A model generated the notes under the pieces. It was given only the letters and a program-made list of their open reading frames with translations. It did no database searches and was not told the origin of the DNA. Below, piece by piece: positions 11,301-15,436 of a DNA stretch of 34,687 nt. The first letter of the stretch is position 1, and each line of letters starts with the position of its first letter. The translations under genes and the position numbers were made by a program. The DNA lies in assembly GCA_910585605.1 (NCBI GenBank), contig CAJUFL010000043.1, positions 1 to 34,687 of the forward strand, given 5' to 3'. Origin of the DNA: an uncultured Lachnospiraceae bacterium (GTDB taxonomy: Bacteria > Bacillota > Clostridia > Lachnospirales > Lachnospiraceae).

Positions 11301-13286
11301 CACCACCTTATGCTCCCCGGAGCATACAAAACTATCCGGTGTTCCGGTATCCTTTACATAAAAATCACCGGTTACATCGATCTCTCCATTGCTGAGTTTT
11401 TCCGAAGAACGATTGCTTCCATAATAAAAATTGGTACATTTGATGGCAGATACTGCCTGTTCCATTTTAAGGGCACTATCACTTCCATCACAGAATATAA
11501 CATCCTCTGCTCGGAGCTCACCTTCTATAGATACCGTTCCGGATTCCACATACACATTCTTTTTTACTGTAACTGTAGTTCTTATGAAGATATCACTTTG
11601 TATAGTCAGATTCCCTTCCACCGTCAGATAGCTTGCATCTCCAGCATCAGATACCACCGTAACATCTCCCCTGTACCGTCCGTAAACCCGATCTGTCCGC
11701 AGATACAAAATTCCCGAATACGGATTTGGATAGTTAAACCGATCAATACATACCCCATTATCAAATGACAAAGCTTCCTCAGAAATACTGTAAAAATCAA
11801 CGATTGGATTTCCCAGCGGATTGTCCATTACAATATGGCGCTCCTTAGAATTGCCTGTGACAGATCTCCCATATATTTTAAAATCCTTGCTAGTGGCAAA
11901 ATTCTTTGCATTTTCTCCCATCTGATACAGGCCTGCATAAAGATACCACGTCCCTGCACTCAGATATCCCGTATGGTCTGTCACTGACTGTGTAATAAAA
12001 TCCCCATAAACATAGACATAACCGCCCTTCGTACAATCCATAAGAGCCGCTGTTTCACCAAACTTCTCCTTTCCCTGTACGGACTGAATCCGGTAATCAC
12101 CGTATACACTTAACCCTCCGCCTTCCAGATGGACATCTGCATCCTGAATAAAATCACCGATAACCGTCAGATTCCGGTTTTTCAAATGAAGGGGGTCCCC
12201 TGTATAATAACAGGACCCATAAATGATATTTTTATCCCCCGGAATCTCACTATATTCCGCACAACCATAGGTAGTAGGACAACCATTATCTTCATAAGTC
12301 TTATGGTTATAAAACCCACTGAAACCAATCTGATGCCTGTCAAAGATATAATTCCCTTCCTCATCCATTTCCAGATTTGCAGTGGATACCGCAATATGTT
12401 CAAAGCCTGAGCTTTCCTTAGACACATAAATATTCTGGCTGTCTTCCCCGGAAAGCAGCAAAGTACTGTCCCCTGTCATCAGAAAATCACCTTTGGAAGG
12501 TGTCATTCCTCCATCGCTTGTATATACCTTCTGAATAAAATCGCCCCGCAGTTCCAGGATTCCCGCAGTAATGTCCGTTCCCAGCTGATTGGACGCTTCC
12601 AGCTGGATATCACCCTTTACAAGCAGGTAATCCTCCTCGTGTCCCATTGTAAGAAATTTGCCATTCGCATATAATATCTGCATGCTTTGCTCGATATCCA
12701 TATATCCTCTGTCCAAGGTCAGGTTGCCGTCTGTCCACTGATAGTTTCCATAGACAATGAAATCCCCTGTTACAGCCAGCTCACTGAACTGGTTCACATC
12801 TCCCTCCACGACCAGGGAATGCCCATTTAATGCAAGCGGCTGATATATATTTAAATTTCCTTTGACCACCAGATCTCCTGTCAGCCTTGAAGGTATAGTT
12901 ATGCTATAATCTCCTTCTATCACACCATTTTCTGCTGTCAGCTCCTGAAAATCCACTCCATCTAAAGATGTTTGTGCAGCCGCTTTCTCGACTTCCTTCA
13001 TTTCCTGGGATATTTCTGTCTCTGTACTCTCGGATGTTTCACCCATCCCTGCTGTAGTGTCTGCCGATTCTTCTGCCTTTTTTGTCTCTGCCGCCTGGCT
13101 TTGTTCTACCTCTATGTTCTCCCCCTGCGGCATTTCCTCTTCAGAAGCTGGGAATATCCCCTCCCTGTCCCCTGTCTGGGCTGCATGTAATTCCCTGATA
13201 TAGCCAAAATTCTCTATCTGCACTGCCTGGAGTAGCAATATTGCCGCCATTCCCACTGCAATCCATCTTTTTATCTGTTTTTTCAT
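1920..13286 (-). CDS. Giant secreted RHS/YD-repeat polymorphic toxin
   Basis: The likely start is ATG 13286 (MKKQIKRW), with GGGAGA 7 nt upstream; an in-frame ATG at 13301 has poor spacing. Product: 3788 residues. Order of parts (approximate residues): Sec signal peptide 1-36; acidic low-complexity linker 40-110; a long solenoid-like region 115-1080 full of GDF/GDL/GNL-type beta turns; an array of fibronectin type III-like domains 1100-1795; a PKD domain 1797-1880 (ending in TYRIELLVKDHSGN); a carboxypeptidase-regulatory-like domain 1880-1950; beta-rich segments to about 2340; a DUF6531-like entry module around 2372 (DPIDLMTGAF); dozens of YD repeats 2545-3470; the RHS core cap with YYMRARYYN; the DPFGL junction near 3658; and a 127-residue variable tip. 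In RHS proteins the YD barrel encloses the tip toxin. No LPXTG, SLH or known wall-binding repeat is visible, so surface retention is unexplained. Probable role: contact-dependent competition. Confidence 0.92.
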   Translation of the reverse strand: MKKQIKRWIAVGMAAILLLQAVQIENFGYIRELHAAQTGDREGIFPASEEEMPQGENIEVEQSQAAETKKAEESADTTAGMGETSESTETEISQEMKEVEKAAAQTSLDGVDFQELTAENGVIEGDYSITIPSRLTGDLVVKGNLNIYQPLALNGHSLVVEGDVNQFSELAVTGDFIVYGNYQWTDGNLTLDRGYMDIEQSMQILYANGKFLTMGHEEDYLLVKGDIQLEASNQLGTDITAGILELRGDFIQKVYTSDGGMTPSKGDFLMTGDSTLLLSGEDSQNIYVSKESSGFEHIAVSTANLEMDEEGNYIFDRHQIGFSGFYNHKTYEDNGCPTTYGCAEYSEIPGDKNIIYGSCYYTGDPLHLKNRNLTVIGDFIQDADVHLEGGGLSVYGDYRIQSVQGKEKFGETAALMDCTKGGYVYVYGDFITQSVTDHTGYLSAGTWYLYAGLYQMGENAKNFATSKDFKIYGRSVTGNSKERHIVMDNPLGNPIVDFYSISEEALSFDNGVCIDRFNYPNPYSGILYLRTDRVYGRYRGDVTVVSDAGDASYLTVEGNLTIQSDIFIRTTVTVKKNVYVESGTVSIEGELRAEDVIFCDGSDSALKMEQAVSAIKCTNFYYGSNRSSEKLSNGEIDVTGDFYVKDTGTPDSFVCSGEHKVVTSGSEGIQKVTVENKESCLEILYVSNGNGGMTRATEGTVIHTIRNQSYSYIWEGIEGYTLEQDMVYDEDLILAGGTLDLNGHTLTVNGDFYAEGGTLCINGGHLIVKGDLNCAYRDWTTGEVQLERSNIDIIMEQENDRITIGGDWYAIFITHSLKNMTKGTVSLSGNMNIEGSVGSVYSSAEETIFCGTGLCLTGTKKQSVTGVSKSIRMQVGNLEITNESEVEIELPIQVDGMLLLPEKLNYQFYSLTLQDLDNISGHHFKGDLTVKQSTLSGDVTIEGDLSINGKTDLCGYHIYAGNITVDAETVLSGGGLHTDTLYMNQKIVMKNEGDIIEAQDMEVQVKTSDSDYMTAGNIYITGNFNDVSSYYSTESQKYAFLPSGSHTITFMKPDATPTDRAGITFYGSDSRLNRAVLVNKLNCYTLNREKEDIANELILGYEDYEKPTVPQNLTCTGKNCYSVSLKWDESEDNMEVYRYKIYRNGLYVGKTGDTAYTDIILNENVTYRYNLTAVDGAGNESDRSEVLEVTTPADENPPAYRRSPEFRVAGDEIRINCNGAYQDQESYVDHYIITKDGEEIASVQENAYVSYQDHNNNQITKCVHIGRPYYSETGLEYGRTYQFGVSAVDAAGNRSEESVKTVMADLPPEAPEQFSVISENGYNTISFEQSGHAGCSYYGLYRGGTLIETFSNDSRMAVCYVDKGVSVGSTYQYYIIPYSRYGTAGEKTEKISVKTIKESIPPTIDEITYSIPGDIFNEEVDIKVTASDNSGLSSIYAYLTKEGEQSVEIYRVTIGEYATSCTEDFTFSVDNRKGVYDLHIVAVDHCGNETEAVKTCRIHVAGIEPVKLMSATADITSVHLSWETEEDAAYYVVEQKIGDKYQWGVRTYADSLTVNRLESEREYSFRIAAYDKEGIRGLATEDITVKTRQDTVEPVISKVYAKNRVLGISAPLKIEYWDNEKVEKVRAYYRQTGTSDWIAIGEKTVNRQTGDCELPWDKTGLLSGNYDVLYQAEDRSGNRSEDLILTYILDLDGPVISNFCLIPGNWTIRLEWDEVKEADYAGFKIKRMTKSRYEAALEQEQDPFWDALTIRQGSKNHYYEEEISPKEEYVYQLLLYDRYGNVTASVISGQAVDKDVQSPEVAGLPPMFAAKDVAISLSAGDCKDNDGIASYRWDMGNGDVVYGQNCEYTYMATGTYRIELLVKDHSGNETTAATMITVGKDSGTVDVTVMSGGKPVPNADVALCMNGRACHNSVDPQTDNRGKLTMPVGEGTYQIAAYKEGYQPYSTEVTVKKGEKSEIVIDLEKGEFVEASFTTKEMTYEEMKKAGIDPKENQVVFQYDVKLDFGKDKIGTSISINSEKPSTTYYYHDGAYMILPAETSDEKSKKSESVTVSNVSDDPSKPVIMITRIVPVTISWMKNIYEVEVTICNQAGEEFRLEDAIASLNLPDGLETAVMKKKGKNSVDWEIGTLKGGEQKSHTWYVSGSKTGSYPLKVELNAVMQPFDLRVHKTMISERKLDVTVGKGLHLYVFPEESAYIGETYYVQFQLKNESDMDYHNVTTSFGKYDNANISTKSVVVLDVDGKEDRIVIENDSGIDYYDPNDGNTDSGFSLQTGDTLNASLFKPKRVLYGTFAFTFNAQGDSDREYYPLLTEYLHELKVNNTDMEVTIQPVRGHLQKSFTSITVTHENRDTENKNTENNRTPATDSSSQKVKDPIDLMTGAFTVNHGVAAVSGGTELFFDMNYNSLYTEAAGELGKGWYHNYEMKLERNGSMVILHPNPYEMLYFAESEETADTVCGTVDGNTIILEDDSMLERTYYQAGSDSKQCYIVKNEDGYTLFSGQEQYQFDKSGTLTGYQTEDGRKVVIQKSEDLLTITDKATGKTITAAYDEEEQIVSVTDAAGHKTVLEYENNCMTALTSKSGKRLVYEYDGQGHIIKGKEGEDSVYVENTYDEVGRVLSQTVNGNQDKLTRFAYTEDADSGTTSVTMTNPDGTTEQAVSDRYGQGLRYVNAIGGVTEYAYNRYYKMTGCRYPDGTGKSYSYDENGNIVKIEETTGRITDYSYDDSGRVTHMRCNDGTDIRYAYNEGGQLASVTGGNGLKASYTYNEDGQILTETSALGTISYAYEKGMPHALTDYSGNTHFFAYDANGNVVQYTDGAGIRTDYKVDASGRVTEESVAMEDGRKATVSYTYDGYGNMLTKTDALGNTTSYIYDEEDRLAEEKHPDGTSFTYTYDDNGNITKITCPDGKTTAEAVYDAAGNAISLTDTLKGIQTASYNAGSQLLSMVQGNGGEITYTYYENGLLESQTDANGNTTVLAYDDAGRITRVTDGAGDSTVFGYDKDGNLASVENALGNSTRLEYNEYRKIVRQTDYNGGVTKYDYDKALNCTRITDAEGGVTEFAYDAGGQIISMIRKGDTEKEDVSLSMEYDNLGNVTALTDGEGNTRQMEYDLNSSLTAVYDAKGVKTESYAYDCLGRCTEVTDAFGSVTKNSYDAMGNLIKQMNEGTGSAVTYSYVGGRYLASSTDAMGNTAGAAYDSMGNIETLTNPNGGVTSYQYDLNNNLTDEIIGEDYHVRYTYNAKDLAASKTNSRNQKTAYEYDALGRLIKQSDEAGVIEYAYDANDNVLTVTETAGDRVSRITRTYDRLNRITSYEDAAGNQIGYTYDRLGNLVKLTYPDGKAVTYTYDRNGSIKTVTDWKDRVTVYSYDENGRLVKTKRPDGTIETRAYDKAGRLISILDKCGETVVNRQEYSYDASGNITAVKVLESGSLDLGTVAGAEMTYDANNRLLTYNGEEIRYDKDGNMTYGPLQGKMAEFVYDCRNRLVKAGDTSYEYDAENNRTAVIIGTKRTEYVVNSQPELSQILQSRITDGERVETTYYLYGKGLLSQENVTGGYLTYHFNNVGSTMAVTDQDGKVKYSYHYTPYGELLEGEYSDTVPFLYNGQFGVTTDGNGLYYMRARYYNVDIKRFINQDVLTGTLERISSLNRYAYVEGNPVSFLDPFGLAKSIYDEWHEFLVLLEKINTISSFIGGFLSKIPGVGEGIGIVSILTYCTDIGVGIGRAWEGVFENDFAKIDSSYIIIKDAFTGLVMTIGNMALADWIQDAVFGIISDFSDAMNSMYEFLEEKKEEKWE
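2644..3103 (-). repeat. RHS core segment duplicated in the remnant at 950-1349
   Basis: Within the intact RHS gene this stretch (from VNRQEYSYDASGN to SQENVTG) matches the broken copy about 1.7 kb downstream in the direction of transcription. The copies stay alike at DNA level over long blocks but differ by an in-frame stop, a 72-nt deletion and an 11-nt deletion in the remnant. Such duplicated core DNA can drive homologous exchange of toxin tips. Confidence 0.85.
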
Positions 13287-13372
13287 CGTAATTTCTCCCA
13301 TCTCTTTTGTAACTAATTATGCTCCACAAATCCGCACTGAACTGTCTCCTCCTGACAGATTCTTTTTCAACC

Positions 13373-14131
13373 TCAGTGTCCTGCCCGTATTTTCTTTACT
13401 TTGCTATACCGGGAATATATGTATGCCCCAGTCTCCGTCTTTATATAAGCCCGAACCTTCACATAATAAACTCTTCCCTTTTTTACCTTCCATTTTTTAT
13501 TCGTAACAGCCGCTTTTTCCTTCTTTCTGACTGTTATGGTCTTCGCCTGTTTAAAATCAGGCTTTGATGCATATTTAATCTGATAACCTGTTTCGCTGTA
13601 CAACTCCTTATTCCTGAGTTTACGAATCTGAATCATCAAATAGCGTTTTCCCTTTTCTGTCTTCAGAGACTTGATCACTGGCCTGTTTTTCTTAAAGGAA
13701 TCATACTGTTCAGAATTTGAACTGCTCCTTTGTAAATATATTTTTTTAATATTTATATACCCTCTGCCGTGAAGGCAGATTTTTTCATTCTTCAAATCTT
13801 CTTTCTTTGTATCTCCGGTCTCCGTCTTTTCTTCCGTTTTTTCCTCTTCCGAATCCCCACTTCCGGTATTTCCCTCCTCTATTTTATTCTTTTCCACCAC
13901 AGTGGTCTTCAAATTACCAGTTTCATCATATACATATGTTATTTTAATTCCATCCGGATATTGTGCACTGACAAGCCTGCCTGATAAATCATAAGAATAT
14001 TGTATGCTGCTCTCTTTGGCATACACATGTTGCATATTTTTACCGGCATCCTGTTTTGCCACATACAAAATCCAACAATTGCCAATTATAAGAAATGTTG
14101 TAAAAAATAATATTTTATTTACTTGCTTCAT
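13373..14131 (-). CDS. Small secreted protein with single YD-repeat unit and lysine-rich FN3-like domain
   Basis: A 252-residue protein read just before the RHS gene, 86 nt upstream of its start, so probably in the same transcript. A purine-rich GGGGGAGAGG precedes ATG 14131. It has an N-terminal hydrophobic export segment (about 6-25). At about 43-78 comes a minimal YD-repeat pair (YSYDLSGRLVSAQYPDG and ITYVYDETGNL), then a Glu/Lys/Thr-rich linker (about 82-115), then a very basic C-terminal region whose last 75 residues (from GYQIKYASKPDFKQA to YYVKVRAYIKT and YSRYSKVKKIRAG) match the fibronectin-III-like domains common in secreted Lachnospiraceae proteins. It has no toxin tip. It could be an assembly partner for the RHS protein, a wall anchor or a shortened RHS relative; none of these can be proven from sequence. 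I do not recognise a named family for the whole protein. Confidence 0.75.
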   Translation of the reverse strand: MKQVNKILFFTTFLIIGNCWILYVAKQDAGKNMQHVYAKESSIQYSYDLSGRLVSAQYPDGIKITYVYDETGNLKTTVVEKNKIEEGNTGSGDSEEEKTEEKTETGDTKKEDLKNEKICLHGRGYINIKKIYLQRSSSNSEQYDSFKKNRPVIKSLKTEKGKRYLMIQIRKLRNKELYSETGYQIKYASKPDFKQAKTITVRKKEKAAVTNKKWKVKKGRVYYVKVRAYIKTETGAYIYSRYSKVKKIRAGH

Positions 14132-14160
14132 ATACCAATCCTCTCCCCCTAAATTATGCC

Positions 14161-14211
14161 TAAAAAATTAGCAATCCAGCCATTAACGTTACCGCTTCAT
14201 GACTGGATTGC
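14161..14211 (-). terminator. Intrinsic-terminator-like hairpin in the leader of the RHS operon (possible attenuator)
   Basis: On the minus strand GCAATCCAG (14211-14203) pairs with CTGGATTGC (14179-14171) over 9 bp, followed after one mismatch by 3 more pairs, around a 15-nt loop. A run of six T follows at 14167-14162. It sits about 30 nt before the start of the small YD protein and downstream of the likely promoter, so it may act as an attenuator. The loop is longer than in a standard terminator. Confidence 0.5.
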
Positions 14212-14232
14212 CCGACGAAAATTGAAAAATTG

Positions 14233-14297
14233 AAAGTTATAACACCCTGAGTGAGGGCTGATTTGGAAGTTATCACCACCGCATCATCTATAACTTT
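14233..14297. promoter_or_regulatory. Three AAAGTTAT-like motifs between divergent operons
   Basis: AAAGTTATA occurs at 14233-14241, AAGTTATC at 14267-14274 and the inverted form TATAACTTT at 14289-14297. They lie between the response regulator gene and the RHS operon, next to a weak minus-strand -10-like TATACT (14309-14304). The first two also lie in a possible fold (ATAAC 14239-14243 with GTTAT 14269-14273, CCCT 14245-14248 with AGGG 14254-14257). They could be operator sites or part of an RNA leader structure. Confidence 0.35.
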
Positions 14298-14355
14298 AAA
14301 TAAAGTATACACCAAATACATAAAATATATTATTTGACCAAATCGTTATTTTTTG

Positions 14356-14384
14356 TTGGAAATTGTTGGGATGTGTCGTATAAT
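14356..14384 (+). promoter_or_regulatory. Sigma-A-type promoter of the Spo0A-like regulator gene
   Basis: TTGGAA (14356-14361), a 17-nt spacer and a consensus TATAAT (14379-14384) stand 42 nt before the chosen start codon. The sequence TGTCGTA (14373-14379), which is near the 0A-box core TGTCGAA, overlaps the -10. Autoregulation would be possible, but one mismatched site is weak evidence. Confidence 0.65.
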
Positions 14385-14426
14385 ATAAAAACAGACAGTT
14401 ACAAACACAGGAGGGAGCTAGTTTTT

Positions 14427-15212
14427 ATGAACAGAGAATTAAACATTTTGCTAATCGAAGACGATATCGATACCTGTAAACACTTTACTGAATATGCCGA
14501 TTTAACAAAAGACATATCCATCAGTGCAATTACAAACAATTCATACCGTGCAGTTGAACTGCTGACAGAATACCTTCCTGACGCTATTATACTTGACCTG
14601 GAACTCAATCAGGGAAAAGGAAATGGACTATTGTTTTTACAGGATCTCCATAAGCTTTCCCTCCCATTTAAGCCTTATATCCTGGTTACAACCAATAATT
14701 CCAGTGCGCTTACATATGATTATGCCCGCAAATACGGTGCTGATTTTATCATGTCAAAACATAAAGATGATTATTCCGAACAGGCTGCATTAGAATTTCT
14801 GAAAATGATGAAAGATATTATCCAAAACAATATCTCTCAAAACCGCACAAATTATAATCCGGATGAATCTTCCTCCCAGAAGGAAAAACGCCTCATTCGT
14901 CTGATCGATATAGAATTAAACCAAATCGGCATAAGCCCCAAGGCAATTGGCTACAAATATCTCACCGATGCCATTCTCCTTGTCATGGAGGGACATACCA
15001 ATAACCTTTGCACTACCATTGGAGACAAATATTCCAAAACAGATGCCAGCGTGGAACGGGCTATGCAGAATGCCATCAATAACGCCTGGCGTTCCAATGA
15101 TATTGATGAGTTATTGAAACACTACTCTGCCAGAATTAATTCCGACCGGGGTGTCCCAACCTTAACTGAATTTGTGTATTACTATGCAAATAAGATAAAA
15201 AATGATTGTTAA
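14427..15212 (+). CDS. Response regulator with Spo0A-type C-terminal DNA-binding domain
   Basis: The start chosen is ATG 14427 (MNRELNILLIEDD), with AGGAGGG at 14409-14415; the frame is open further upstream, but an earlier ATG at 14334 would lie before the promoter. Product: 261 residues. The receiver domain (about 5-125) shows the acidic pair D12/D13, the phosphorylation site D57 (IILDLEL), T88/T89 and K111. The C-terminal part (about 145-261) matches the Spo0A effector domain: IGYKYLTDAI, then ASVERAMQNAINNAW, the recognition-helix region, and PTLTEFVYYYANKI. Spo0A itself is the master regulator of sporulation and binds TGTCGAA boxes; this protein lies beside a dedicated AgrC-like kinase and an RHS locus, so it is more likely a specialised paralogue than the sporulation regulator. 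Probable partner: the kinase at 15437-16885. Confidence 0.9.
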   Translation: MNRELNILLIEDDIDTCKHFTEYADLTKDISISAITNNSYRAVELLTEYLPDAIILDLELNQGKGNGLLFLQDLHKLSLPFKPYILVTTNNSSALTYDYARKYGADFIMSKHKDDYSEQAALEFLKMMKDIIQNNISQNRTNYNPDESSSQKEKRLIRLIDIELNQIGISPKAIGYKYLTDAILLVMEGHTNNLCTTIGDKYSKTDASVERAMQNAINNAWRSNDIDELLKHYSARINSDRGVPTLTEFVYYYANKIKNDC

Positions 15213-15221
15213 CTAAACTAG

Positions 15222-15259
15222 TCCAGCCACCTGCTGGCTGGATGCATCCATCCAGCCAG
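15222..15259. repeat. Overlapping inverted repeats able to form two exclusive hairpins
   Basis: CTGGCTGGATG (15234-15244) and CATCCAGCCAG (15249-15259) form a perfect 11-bp stem with a CATC loop. TCCAGCCA (15222-15229) can instead pair with TGGCTGGA (15235-15242), which belongs to the first stem. No T-run follows on either strand, so a simple intrinsic terminator is unlikely. The element lies just after the regulator stop codon and just after the minus-strand peptide stop codon. The word ATCCAGCCA also occurs in the hairpin at 14174-14182 on the other side of the regulator gene. Confidence 0.6.
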
Positions 15260-15273
15260 AATGTACTTGTACC

Positions 15274-15324
15274 TTAACGGCCAGTCCATATACTTTGCAC
15301 AATTTTCCACCATTTTTCAAACAT
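15274..15324 (-). CDS. Sixteen-residue amphipathic tryptophan-rich peptide (putative)
   Basis: On the minus strand an ATG at 15324 opens a 16-codon frame, MFEKWWKIVQSIWTGR, ending in TAA at 15276-15274. An AGGAGGT (15337-15331) stands 6 nt before it, one of the best ribosome binding sites in the window, which is the main reason for calling it. Hydrophobic residues F2, W5, W6, V9, I12 and W13 would line one face of a helix, with E3, K4, K7, Q10, S11 and R16 on the other, so the product should bind membranes. It lies between a Spo0A-like regulator and an AgrC-like kinase, where a signal peptide would be expected; no AgrB-like processing enzyme is visible. Alternatives are a small amphipathic toxin, a leader peptide or a chance frame. 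I know no named family for it. Confidence 0.45.
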   Translation of the reverse strand: MFEKWWKIVQSIWTGR

Positions 15325-15333
15325 AACGCCACC

Positions 15334-15359
15334 TCCTTCCTGCTTTACATCAGGAAGGA
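15334..15359 (-). promoter_or_regulatory. Hairpin overlapping the ribosome binding site of the peptide ORF
   Basis: TCCTTCCTG (15334-15342) and CAGGAAGGA (15351-15359) form a perfect 9-bp stem around an 8-nt loop. On the minus-strand RNA the 3' arm ends inside the AGGAGGT of the peptide ORF, so folding would hide part of the ribosome binding site. This suggests translational control, or protection of the RNA end. Confidence 0.5.
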
Positions 15360-15385
15360 TACGAAAAATACACCTTTTTTTGCAT

Positions 15386-15394
15386 TGGTATAAT
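15386..15394 (+). promoter_or_regulatory. Extended -10 promoter of the sensor kinase gene
   Basis: TGGTATAAT is a perfect extended -10 element, 42 nt before the kinase start codon. No good -35 stands at the usual distance, which is common for extended -10 promoters. It implies that the kinase can be transcribed separately from the regulator. Confidence 0.6.
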
Positions 15395-15436
15395 GTATTG
15401 ATTTACTATTGCTTTTTATTTATTTAAGGAGAATCT

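Noticed and set aside
13325..13365. CTGTC/GACAG hairpin with an AGGAGGA loop before the RHS gene, as a terminator or hidden start
   Set aside because: There is no T-run, and the only frame after it (GTG start) stops after six codons.
14373..14379. TGTCGTA as a 0A box for the Spo0A-like regulator
   Set aside because: It has one mismatch to the TGTCGAA core, is a single copy, and the specificity of this paralogue is unknown; noted only within the promoter entry.
15274..15324. Classical AgrD-type cyclic lactone precursor
   Set aside because: The ORF has 16 codons, no Cys and no AgrD-like leader or charged tail, and no AgrB gene is nearby; it is kept only as an unclassified peptide.
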